From positions 2,856,164-2,920,163 of the forward strand of contig OZ007517.1 in the NCBI GenBank assembly GCA_963931865.1: a DNA stretch of 64,000 bases. The letters are read 5' to 3'. Below, in pieces: positions 30,701-43,509 of this stretch. The DNA is from Axinella damicornis. Taxonomy: Eukaryota; Porifera; Demospongiae; Axinellida; Axinellidae. Position 1 is the first letter of the stretch. Each line of letters starts with the position of its first letter. A program made the position numbers and the translations under genes. Under the pieces are notes generated by a model. The model worked only from the letters and a program-made list of their open reading frames with translations. It did no database searches and was not told the origin of the DNA.

Positions 30701-33700
30701 TTGATGAGCATCACAAACATATCACAGAGTCGGTAGACTCTGTATGTAGGGATACGACGTACACGCAATATATGCTAATACAAAAGAATCTCTCCAAATC
30801 TCAGAAACGGTACACTTATAAGCCTTTATAACCACATACCGTTCATCTTCGAGTGTTTTCATGACCAACAAGACTCCTCGCGTCGCGAAAAACCGTCGCG
30901 AAAGTACCGCACCAGGTACTCGCAAAACGGGCAAATTGTTTTTCTTTCTTCTTCTTCTTTCTTTCTTTCTTTCAGACGGGCTAGCTCAACGTCGCCTCAA
31001 TCCCTCATGATGGTTTTCGCACGAAACAGCAGCATTTTACACCGAGCAGTGCACCAGCCCATCGCTTTTTGGCAACCTCCAAGTCTTCACCAGGCGGCTA
31101 CAGCTGCCCACTCAATAACTATGGCTTCATTTGTCACGCCATTTTCATGTTTGTACGCATGCGCACTTAAACAATCACTTAGCAACGATACGTAATTATT
31201 ATTCAAGATCGCTGAATTAGAAGTGCCTTGCGCTGTTGAGTTACCGTAACTAGACTGAGGTAAATTCTCTGTGCTACATGTATATATGTTACTAGACTGT
31301 GTTCTGTGAGAGGGGTGAATGCCTATCTAAAGACTCAACAATGTGTCGCTACTACTATCTGGTATAGCTATTTTACCTACACTACTTCAGCTCAGGGAGC
31401 ACTGGCTTAGTATCCATCCAGAAAAGGGTTGGCTTTTGAGATGCTTGGGTCTGATTCTTCAGCCATTGCTGGCAGTGTAAATGCCAGAGTCAAGTAATCA
31501 TGCGCCTGCTGCTAAAAAAAATGACATAAACAAGTAATAAAAAACATTACAGGATGTAGGGATACCAGAACCGCAAAAAGTAAGGAAACAAGGTAGGGAT
31601 GATCACACAAAACAGTGAAGTATACAATCCCCCTACATATCTTTTTTCATTATACACGTATTATGGAAAAAGATCTCTGTAGGGGGTTGTATACTTCACT
31701 GTTTTGTGTGATCATCCCTACCTTGTTTCCTTAGCGGTTCTGGTATCCCTACATCCTGTTACATTTTAAATGTTTTTTATTACTTGTATTATATGAAAAC
31801 CAAACCTTCAGACTTCCAGTGTACTTGTCTAGCTCACGTTTAACCAGCGGCTTGTCATAAGCATTCCCACTAAGCGATTTAAGTCATAGTTGGCTACGTG
31901 TAAGAAAGGAGGATGGGATCTGTCTGTCTATGCTAGTCTTGGTACTATAGGCACAGATGTCCCTCATTGGGACAGGTATACCAGCCTCTTCAACTGAATG
32001 AGACACAGCCTGGCTTCCCATGATGTCCCTCATTGGTACAGATGTACACTGTATATGCAGCTTCTTCAAACTGAACAGTCAGCCTTGCACAGTTGTCCCT
32101 CATTGGGCAGATGTGCACAGCCTACGTAGCTCTTAAACTGAATGAGACGCAGTCAGCCTTGCACAGTTGTCTCTCATTGGGCAGATGTACACGCCTCTTA
32201 AACTGAACAAGACACAGCCTGGCTTCCCATGATGTCCCTCATTGGGACAGATGTATGCAGCGTCTTAAACTACTACTAGCCTCATCCCCAGACATGCTGC
32301 CTCTGTATACATAGAGGCCGTCCAACCCTAACCACATAAATTACTCTATAGCATACAGATGCTACATGTACACTGTACCATGTGTTTCTTCTGTTTGTGT
32401 TTACAATAGTACACAGAACCAGAAGACCTGGGACCACCAGGCTAGGCTGTAACTTTACAACTGGTTCACAGAGAAGAGGACTGTACTGTATAGGCTTACC
32501 AATCTGGCTATCTTCAAAGAAACAGCTTCATCAACACTAGCTCTTGAGAACAATGGGCTGTAAATCACAGAGTCGGTAGACTCTGTATGTAGGGATACGA
32601 CGTACACGCAATATATGCTAATACAAAAGAATCTCTCCAAATCTCAGAAACGGTACACTTATAAGCCTTTATAACCACATACCGTTCATCTTCAAGTGTT
32701 TTCATGACCAACAAGACTCTTCGCGTCGCGAAAAACCGTCGCGAAAGTACCACACCAGGTACTCGCGAAACGGGCAAATTGTTTTTCTTTCTTCTTCTTC
32801 TTCTTTCTTTCTTCTTCAGACGGGCTAGCTCAGCGTCGCCTCAATCTCTCATGATGGTTTTCGCACGAAACAGCAGCATTTCACACCGAGTAGTGCACCT
32901 GGCCATCGCTTTTTCGCAACCTCCAAGTTTTCACCAGGCGGCTGCAGCTGCCCACTCAATAACTATGGCTTCTTTAGTCACGCCATTTTCTCGTTTGTAC
33001 GCATGCGCGATCACTTAGCAACGAACGTAATTATTACTCAAGATCGCTGAATTAGAAGTGTCTTGCGCCGTTGTGCTGACATAATATTCAATTTCGTACT
33101 TCATCATGAAAACCGAGGTAGATTCTAAACTCTGGTTAATCTGCGTATAATTTATGTGTTACTGCCTACTGTGTTCTGTGAGAGGGCTGAATGCCTATCT
33201 AAAGACTCAACAAATTAAATTATGTATAAATCTTGCTACTTCTGGTATAGCTAATAATTCTTCAGAGTTCAGACAGGGATTACTGCCTTAGTATCCATCC
33301 AGAAAAGGGTTGACTTGGGTCTGATTCTTCAGCCAATGTGAATACCGGAGTCAATATTGTCCACATACCAAAGCAAGGGCTCCTACTACTTGTGTGGACA
33401 CCGACTTCTGCTCTGTGATGGCAAATTGCACGCGCTGCTGCTAAAAAAAAAAGACATAAACAAGTAATAAAAAACATTTGAAAATGTAACAGGATGTAGG
33501 GATACCAGAACGGTAAAAAGTAAGGAAACAAGGCAGGGATGATCGCACAAAACAGTGAAGTATACAATCCCCCTACATATATTTTTTCATTATACACGTA
33601 TATGGAAAAAGATCTCTGTAGGGGGGTTGTATACTTCACTGTTTTGTGCGATCATCCCTGCCTTGTTTCCTTACTTTTTACCGTTCTGGTATCCCTACAT

Positions 33701-36508
33701 CCTGTTACATTTTCAAATGTTTTTTATTACTTGTAGAATTGTGGGATGTGGCACTTGTGGTGTTTCTCATGTGCTGAATAATCATTGTTCAGTTTTTTGC
33801 ACCTGTCTCCACTCAAACATGCACATACACGCACATGCACGCACGTGTGCACAAACACGCACATGCTCACACACACGCACAAACACACACGCACACACAC
33901 ATGCACAAACACACACGCACACACACACACAGGAAATCGACCCATCCGTGTTAGATATGGATGAAATCCCCAACGATGACCTAGGAAAGAATCAAAGTGA
34001 GCTCCACAGCGTAAATTGAAATTTACAATTGAGACAAAAGCCACAAACTCCCAGTGTAACCTCCCAGTGGACAGTTATGCGGTAACCTCTGTTTGCACTT
34101 CAGGTGGACTCTCAGGGTTGGCCCGAGAGCTGATATCAGAGTTTGCTGACTCCTTACCCGGCATCGACGAGGCGAAGAGCTTCATGCAAGTTATGACGTG
34201 AGTATAGCTGTTGTGATAAGTAATATTTAAATACCAGTTTGCAGTGCATTACGGGTTTTAGTGCACGGGGGCAATCTAGTTAACAGTCGAGGGCGAGATA
34301 ATGCATGAGCCGAAGGCGAGTGCATTATCTGCCCGAGACCGTTAACTAGATTGCCCGAGTGCACTAAAACCCGTGATGCACTGCAAACTGGTATCTAAAC
34401 TACTTAGTGCAACTCACTGACCCGAAACAGCTGTTGATCTTTGAAAAGTGTACATAATGCCCACTAAAGTGTGCAATAAGCGATTTAATCATGTGATCGA
34501 TTCTGAGGCACCTGATGGTCACGTGAGTAGCACTAAGTTATATTAATGGTTTGTAGAACATAAGCAAAAGCTGAAGACAGGTCGCAGGCTAAGTTACATG
34601 TACCGTACTCTCGCGAAAGTCCGCCCACTCCGCAAAGAGCGCCCACCCCCCACTTTTGGCTCAATTTTCTATATAGGGTCAAAGTTTACTCAAATGAGCG
34701 CCCACCCTCGCGCTATAGCCTCGTGCCTCGTGTAACAGGCGATGGAGCGCATTAGTGAGATGTTCCAGTGTATCTGAGGTAAGAACCTCCTTGCAGCAAG
34801 TCTCTATATTAGTCTGTGTATCCGTATCTATGGTGTCCATGTGTGTTGCCTGGCTTGCCTGTGCTGACGACGGCCCCGCGGCCTCCACGCTGGACCTCAG
34901 CCAGTGCTTGGTGGCAGCGAAGACGACGTGGTGAGCGGTGATGTTGCTAGTGACTCCAGCGATGTAGATGTGCTGGGAGGGCTTTGACTTGCGCGCTTGC
35001 TGCTCGATCGCTGCTATTGTGCTACTTGTGTACGTAAACAAAGGTGGGCGCTCTTTCAAGGTTGAATGCGGAAACACTCAAAAGAGCGCCCACCCCCCTG
35101 TTTGGTGAGAAAGTAAGATGCAGCGCCCATGGGCGGACTTTCGCGAGAGTACGGTATACGCAATCCACATTTGCAATTTCACATTCCAGTAGAGCCACAG
35201 TTGAGAGAATACACCTTCACCAGACCCTTCCTCGCATCCGTGCAAAGGGTGTGGCCTTGAAACTAAGACAAACAGCTCTTTAGTCCACATGGGAGGTTGA
35301 CTTATATGTACGGTCCCTGTTTTAAAATTCATGCTGAGATACGGAACCTTCCTGTCGCTGGTGCAACGTTCTCTTCCAAGTCTATTCCAAATACCGATTT
35401 TGGTTCATTGGTCCTTTTTGGGGGCAGAAATTGCACATCAGCCACCCCAGGGAACAGGAGTGCTTTTTCTGCCAATTTTGGTTTATACCTAAATTTTGGC
35501 ATGTCAAAATATGAAGTGGTTTAATGCCTAAATTAACATGTCAAAATTGGTAGAAAATGGTTTCCAAATTGGCACATAAACATACCTCAAATTGCTAGGA
35601 CATTTGACCACTCTACATGTACCGTATTTCCGCGATCAAATACCGCACTCGATTAGTGGCCGCCCTCGAATAATAGCCGCACCTGCAGAAGGGCTAAACG
35701 AAATAAACGCCGCCCTTGTTTAGTAGCCGCGGCTAGTATTCGAACGGTTGGCGATCGATCGAAGCGCTTTGTCTAGCCCTCGAGGACCATGACTATTTCG
35801 CTGTGAGCGTGAAGAGAGGAGAACTGATTGTTGGTCATATTCCCCGAGAGCTGTCTAAGCGTTTGGCGTTTTCTGTGGTCGAGGCACGGTGGGTGAGCGA
35901 CGTGTGACCGGCAAAATCTTTCGTGACATGTACAGTAATGGCTTTGGCGTTTCCTACCGTTTTGTCGGGATGATTATGACAGTACCACACGGCCCAGGGC
36001 TGAAACAAAACTTCATCTTTGTGCATACACGGTGCTCCAATCCGTTTTCCTTGCTTCCTTGTTATGCCGAGTTTAATAAACGCTGCCTTCGATTAGTGGC
36101 CGCCCTCGAATAGTAGCCGCAGTAAATCGCAGCGTTTGATCGCGGAAATACGGTAATCATTATTCGACCTCTGGCTTGACCTTGGATCGTGGAAGCATGT
36201 TGCTACTAACTTGCTATGTCAGTGGCTAGTGATGTTCTGCTGACACCAGCAACTCTCTAGGGACTTGACACCAGCACCTCTGCGTGGTGAACATGACTGT
36301 TACAAGGGGTGTGCTGGTGCAGGCCAGTGCCAGTACCTGCTAGCCTGAAGGTTTGTTATTTTTTCTCATGTGAGTGAGGTCTTGGACTGTTGGTGACACT
36401 TCAGGTTAACTGTACCTTGTCAGCGACATTATAGTACATGACTGTATAGACCTACTGTGCTGTTGTGAATGCTAACTGACCTGCACACGTACACACACAT
36501 GCACACGT

Positions 36509-36548
<40 letters not shown>

Positions 36549-36596
36549 GCACACACACACGCGCACGCACACACACACACACACACAAAACACACG

Positions 36597-36643
<47 letters not shown>

Positions 36644-39600
36644 GCACGCACACACTGTGACACACACGCACACACGCCTGCACTGCATAGCCTAGTAAAG
36701 GAGCTACACTTTTCAGTGGTGGTGTTTGACACGGCCCCCACGGGGCACACTCTGAGGTTTCTCTCCATGCCTGGATTGTTCATGAAGGGCATGGGGAAGG
36801 TCACCCAGCTCAAGTCACAGTTTGGATCTCTGCTTGACCAGGTGACACCTTGAATTTGATCACAGTTTGCTATGACTGCACATCCTGCAGAGAAGGCAAC
36901 TGATCATTTGCAAGGCCAAATTTCTACCCCTGTGACTATTCTGATTCAAACGTGCATCTTGTTGAATTTGTTGCATGTAAGGTATGGTACGCGTCTTTAA
37001 AAAAGATGCTGTGTTTAGAAAACCACTCCTGCTTTACCACTGCATCTCACCTCGAATGAGGTTCCATAACACCTGAACAAAGCTACACAGGAATGAAGAA
37101 AAGCTGCGGAAGGCCTAAGTGAAGCTCCGGAACTTTAATTCTTTGAGACTCACCTTGGAAGAGGTATTCATTTTCCGGAAAGAAACCTTCTGATTTTTGG
37201 CAATGCTGTCCCATAAACGTACAAATGTATGTTCAGAAAGCATTTTGAATCATACGTACTCGTCATTAGTCACACTGCAAAACCCACTATGCAGGGTACT
37301 GCAAGTACGGTACACATCTTCAACATTGATGCCGAGATTCGGAACCTTTTCCAGCTTGTATTAGCAGTGCACCTTTGCCACAAATCGGAAGGCTTCTTCC
37401 GAGAATCAGAACTCTTCTTCTGGGAATGGGAAAGTTTCTTCCAAAGACGCAAAGGCTTCTTCTGAAGAGCACTGACTTTGTACGTACCCAAGTTTCTGAA
37501 TAACAGTGCAACTTCGCTTATGGATCTTCCAGAGCTTCATTTTGGCCTTCCGTATCTGCATTTAGGTCTTCCAGAGCTGCAAATCTGGGGCCGTGATGGA
37601 AGATGTTCTGTAGACATGCATCATTTTAAGACTCGTACCTTTGATCTGGTCATCCTTCTTCCTTCCCCAGCTGCTCCCGGCCATTGGTGTGGGGGACGAG
37701 GAAGGAAGTGCTCGGTCGCAGATCTCACAGTCCATGCCCGTCATACAACAGATTAATGAGGAATTCAGAGACCCAGTAAGTCAGCAGTCAGAACAGTGGT
37801 TGAACTCAACATGCTGGAGTAACGGTGGTCTATAACCTGGGGGTGGGTGCTCACCACATGCTAGAGTAACGGTGGTCTATAACCTGGGGGTGAGTGCTCA
37901 CCACAAGAGTAAAGGTGGTCTTGGGGTTGGGTGCTCAGTGCAAGAGTAAAGGTGGTCTTGGGGGTGGGTGCTCAGTGCAAGAGTAACGGTGGTCTTGGGG
38001 GTGGGTGCTCACCACAAGAGTAATGGTGGTCTTGGGGGTGAGTGCTCACCACAAGAGTAAAGGTGGTCTTGGGGGTGGGTGCTCACCACAAGAGTAAAGG
38101 TGGTCTTGGGGGTGAGTGCTCACCACATGCTAGAGTAATGGCGGTCTTGGGGGTGGGTGCTCACCACAAGAGTAACGGTGGTCTTGGGGGTGGGTGCTCA
38201 GTGCAAGCAAGACTATGTTCTGCCCTTGCAGTACGCACAAAGCACACTTGAGATGTCACGATGTTGGAAATGTTATGTCATATAGTGAGGGGCAACCCCA
38301 CTCCTGTTATGTCACGTGAGGACCATGCTCGCGGCCAAAGGGAAGACAAGAAATTGTTATAGCTCTCCCAACTTCGCCAGCACGGTCAGTTTCAGCGTGT
38401 AAGCGTCAGTGAACGACGGCTGTTGGTCAGAATCTGCGTGTGACTAATGTTATGTCAGTATTATGTCATGGAATTTTACATGACAACATGCCACATGTCA
38501 GAATGTAGTATCTACATTAGTTCTGATCTACGTAGCCTCATTCTACTTGAGTACATGCACATGTCAGCCCTACCCCAAAGAGAAGGGTTAACTTCATGTC
38601 CTTCGGAGGGGACATTAACCCATTGGTCCTAGGCTCTGCCTTCCCTCCTTAGCCACCACTGTGGTTAACCCCTCCCTCAAAGACAAAACAACTGTGCAGA
38701 GGTGCATGATGATGCATTTAACACTCTTGTTTGCCTGCATTAATTAGCACTTGCTTGCCTGGGCCTGCCAAACCAGTTACAACGTGTTAAATCAGTTACA
38801 ATGTGTTAAACCAGTTTGTGGCCACATGCGCTGCTCTGGTATAAAAGCAGCTCAAAGCAGACAGACTGCACTGCAGATTGTCACATAGCAGCAGGACTTC
38901 AGTTGGTGGAGATTATCTTAGGTGAGATTGTCTTGGAGAAATTATGTTATGTAGCAATGCGCTTTGTCTACTAGCCTCGTACCTAGGCCTTCAAATGGCA
39001 GGGGGAAGGCCTGGTATACACTGTTTGCGCATGCGTTTAATTTAAATGTGAATATTACGTCAATTTTAATTGTGACGTTTGCGAATGGGTTGGGCTTAAC
39101 CGATGACGTTTGCGTAATCACACCCGCGTATGCGTGCATGAGAGCGCTCACAACAAGCACACCACAGCTCTTTCCACTGTCTACAAGTCCCTTCTTGTAG
39201 CTAGTCCATGAGGAAAGGGAGCGCTTGGTAGCACAGGCTCTTGCCATAGCCAGTAGGTAGCTAGCCACACGAACACGTCGCTGCCTTCGTACACAGCTCT
39301 CATGGAGGAGCGTTGCTCTTCTTTCACAGTCATCCGTGTCATTTTCAGCCTTCGCAAAGCGTAGGAAAGAGCCTCAGAGAAACTACTACCACTGGAACAT
39401 GCGGAACGTTTGCACGCCATGATTGCTACTCGTCGTTCGTTGCGGTTCTTCTAGGAATGTAAACGTAGACGTCATTCGACGTCATCGTTTCACGGAAGAA
39501 TACCGAGATATCCTATTTTCCAAGATTTTGGGGGAAATTAAGCGCATGTGCAAACAGTGTATACCAGGCCTTCCCCCCGCGATTGAAGGCCTGGGTACGA

Positions 39601-42600
39601 GGCTATTTGTCTACATGATGGTATTACATCGGTTTGGCATGACTGTCCAAGTTGTACATGTAGACATCAAGGAGGGAAGTGTGTAACTGCCTCCACTACT
39701 AATTATGTCATTGATTGGTACCACTGGTGGGATTTGAAAGCCTTTCATTTCTCTTTTCATGAGGAGCCTAACTCAGGTCCTTTCAGTTGTATTCTTGCAA
39801 GTTGGTTTATGGTAGACCGTTCCTTTCCATCCAGAAACCGCTTTAGCTTGTGTTTACCAGAATGGAAGCAACTAACTCCACATCTGTGAAGGGTTATACG
39901 TACAAGTTTTTACAAGTTTTGCCAGATGATATGATGTGCCTCATATGCCGACTGCCAGCGTGCAACCCACACCAGCGTGATTGCTGTGGGAAGGTCTTCT
40001 GTAAGGCCTGCCTGGACGAGCACAAAAAGCACAGTTCCCAGTGTCCAAACTGCAGGCAGGAGGGGAAACACTTTTTTGACCGGAGGACGGACAGGCAGAT
40101 CAAATCGCTAAGGATGAGCTGCGAAAATGAGGACAAAGGCTGTGCGTGGTCGGGAGAGTTGTTTGATCTGGAGTCGCATACCAAGACCTGCCCTTGTGCG
40201 ACAGTCTCCTGTCCCAACCAGTGCTCTGAGCAAGTCACGAGGAAGGAGCTAGAATCACACTTGCTGAGCGACTGCCAACTGAGAGAGCACACTTGCTCCA
40301 CCTGCAACCAGCCTATGAAGAATTATGAGACATATTTGAGCAGTGAAATGGGCAGCGATGTGTCAGAACTAAAAGCTAAACTAAATGAAATGGAAGTTGA
40401 ACGAGATGAAATGGAAGCTGAACGAGATGAAAGTGAAGCTAAACTAGAACGAAGTGAAGCTCAACTAGAACGAAGTGAAGCTCAACTTGAACGAAGTGAA
40501 GCTCAACTAGAACGAAGTGAAGAAGTGGTAAGCCAACTTGAAGGAGAAATTGAACAAATGAAAAGGAAATATCGAAAACTTGACGCAGAGGTAAAAGCAA
40601 AAGCTCAGAAGACTGCGAAAGTGACTACACGAAGCAGAACCCGCAAGAAATGAGTTACGACAAGCTGAAGAAACTATATCATAGCAGAAGTAACTATTAT
40701 ATTTTTGAGTTCACTGTGAAGATGGATTTTGTGCATGGAGGAGAGAAGATATTAGAAAGCTAGGTAGTATAGCAAGCCCCCTATAGCCAAAGCACATGGA
40801 TAGAAAGTGCACTTGGTACATGAGTGCATGAGATGCAATGAGAGTGGACTTGGAACATGACATTGCTAGGTGTGGAGTGCACTTGGAGCATGAAAGTGCA
40901 CTTACATGAGAATGCACTTGGGGCATGAGGAGTGCACTAGGATGCAACAAAGTGCACTAGGGATGAATTAGAGACCCAGTAAGTCAGCAGTCAGAACAGT
41001 GGTTGATGGAGTAATGGTGGTCTATAACCTGGGGGTGGGTGCTCACCACATGCTAGAGTAGCCCTGGGGGTGGGTGCTCACCACATGCTAGAGTAACGGT
41101 GGTCTTGGGGGTGGGTGCTCAGTGCAAGCAAGACTATGCTTGCAGTACACACAAAGCACACTTGAGATGTCACGATGTTGGAAATCTTATGTCATATAGT
41201 GAGGGGCAACCCACTCCTGTTATGTCACGTGAGGACCATGCTCGCGGCCAAAGGGAAGACAAGAAATTGTTATAGCTCTCCCAACTTCGCCAGCACGGTC
41301 AGTTTCAGCGTGTAAGCATCAGTGAACGTTTCAGCGTGTAAGCATCAGTGAACGACAGCGATCACGGCTGTTGGTCAGAATCTGCGTGTGGCTTTCCTGA
41401 AATGTTATGTCAGTATTATGTCATGGAATTTTACATGACAACATGTCACATGTCAGAATGTAGTATCTACATTAGTTCTGATCTACGTAGCCTCATTCTA
41501 CTTGAGTACATGCACATGTCAGCCCTACCCCAAAGAGAAGGGTTAACTTCATGTCCTTCGGAGGGGACATTAACCCATTGGTCCTAGGCTCTGCCTTCCC
41601 TCCTTAGCCACCACTGTGGTTAACCCCTCCTGGTTAACCCCTCGTGGGTAACCCCTGGTGGGTATCAAAGACAAAACAACTGTGCAGAGGTGCATGATGA
41701 TGCATTTAACACCTTCACATGAATTGCGGTGTTTGCCTGCATTAATTAGCACTTGCTTGCCTGGGCCTGCCAAACCAGTTACAACGTGTTAAACCAGTTT
41801 GTGGCCACGGGCTGCTCTGGTATAAAAGCAGCTCAAAGCAGACAGACTGCACTGCAGATTGTCACACAACAGCAGGTCTTCAGTTGGTGGAGATTATCTT
41901 ATATTAGGTGAGAGATTTTGTCTAGGAGAAATTACATTATGTAGCAATGCGCTTTCTCTACATGATTATTGCTAGCCTTGTCCCAGACTCCTCCCCAGCT
42001 TTTAGCCCAGGAACAAGGCTAGGTATAATTTGCATCGGTTTGGCATGACTGTCCAAGTTGTTCATGTAGATATCAAGGAGAAGTGTGTAACTGAATTCAC
42101 TATTTACGTCATTGACTGTTACCACTGGGGGGATTTGAAAGCCTTTCATTTCTCTTTTCATGGGGAGCCTAACTCAGGTCCTTTCAGTTGTATTCTTGCA
42201 AGTTGGTTTATGGTGGACTGTTCCTTTCCATCCAGAAACCGCTTTAGCTTGTGTTTACCAGAATGGAAGCAACTGACTCCACATCTGTGAAGGGTTATAC
42301 GTACAAGTTTTTACAAGTTTTACCAGATGATATGATCTGCCTCATCTGCCGACTGCCAGCATGCAACCCACACCAGCGTGATTGCTGTGGGAAGGTCTTC
42401 TGTAAGGCCTGCCTGGACGAGCACATAAAGCACAGTTCCCAGTGTCCGAACTGCAGGCAGGAGGGGAAACACTTTTTTGACCGGAGGACGGACAGGCAGA
42501 TCAAGTCACTAAGGATGAGCTGCGAAAATGAGGACAAAGGCTGTGCGTGGTCGGGAGAGTTGTTTGATCTGGAGTCGCATACCAAGACCTGCCCCTGTGC

Positions 42601-43162
42601 AACAGTCTCCTGTCCCAACCAGTGCTCTGAGCAAGTCACGAGGAAGGAGCTAGAATCACACTTGCTGAGCGACTGCCAACTGAGGGAGCACACGTGTTCC
42701 ACCTGCAATCAGAGTGGCCCCTACCAAACGATGACAACCACCCACATGGACAGCTGTCCAGAAGCCATTGTGCCATGCCCCAATGAGTGTGGGGTAGCCA
42801 ATATGGCACGAAAGTTCCTCCTGGAGCACCAGACAGGGTGTCCCTTGGAGAAGGTTGTGTGTGGCTACCCGGGGTGTAACATCCAGCTCTACAGGGGTGA
42901 AATGAAACAGCACGATGAGGAATACCAGACGCAGCATCTACAGTTCTCGAAGGAGGCGTTTCAAACTCTTCTACAGAACCAGAGGGATTTCCTGGCTTTG
43001 CTTCAGCGTGTCTATTCAGGCCAGGGACAGTAATTGCAGGGGCATGCGTTATTTACTGCATCACTTATATCTTAGTTATGTTGTGTTACGTTGAAGTGTT
43101 GAGTATATATGATAATTTGCTACAAACAAATTGGTTTGTCTCTCTCCGTGTGTGTGGGGGGT

Positions 43163-43194
<32 letters not shown>

Positions 43195-43459
43195 CGTCTC
43201 AGGTACCCCGATCATGAAAATATTACCTGCTGTACAGTCTCTTGGTCCAGACAAGGGGACAAAGGGGGTACATACGTATGTACATACAGGGCATAAGCAA
43301 GTACCATAGCGAGCAGAGTGCCAAGTATGAAATAGTCTCCCCTCGTCCGCGCGTATGAGGGTCTGGGAATGGGACTAGGTACTGTTGTATTTGTTTTTGT
43401 GTGTATATTCAGCATTCTGCAGTCTACTGAATCTAGACTAGGGCTGTTCAAAATTTGCC

Positions 43460-43509
<50 letters not shown>

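Larger units (their letters stand above)
37771..43050. repeat. Tandem segmental duplication within GET3 intron 6
   Basis: Unit 1 (37771-40972) and unit 2 (40973-about 43050) both start with 'gacccagtaagtcagcagtcagaacagtgg', which is the end of GET3 exon 6 plus its donor, and each ends with a RING/TRAF-zinc-finger gene. Unit 2 therefore carries a nonfunctional scrap of exon 6. Shared promoter, leader and N-terminal coding sequence are nearly identical. Confidence 0.88.

Noticed and set aside
30722..30934. 70-aa minus ORF kept in both 1.1-kb duplicates
   Set aside because: The DNA is almost identical between copies, so an open frame is no evidence of selection; no motif.
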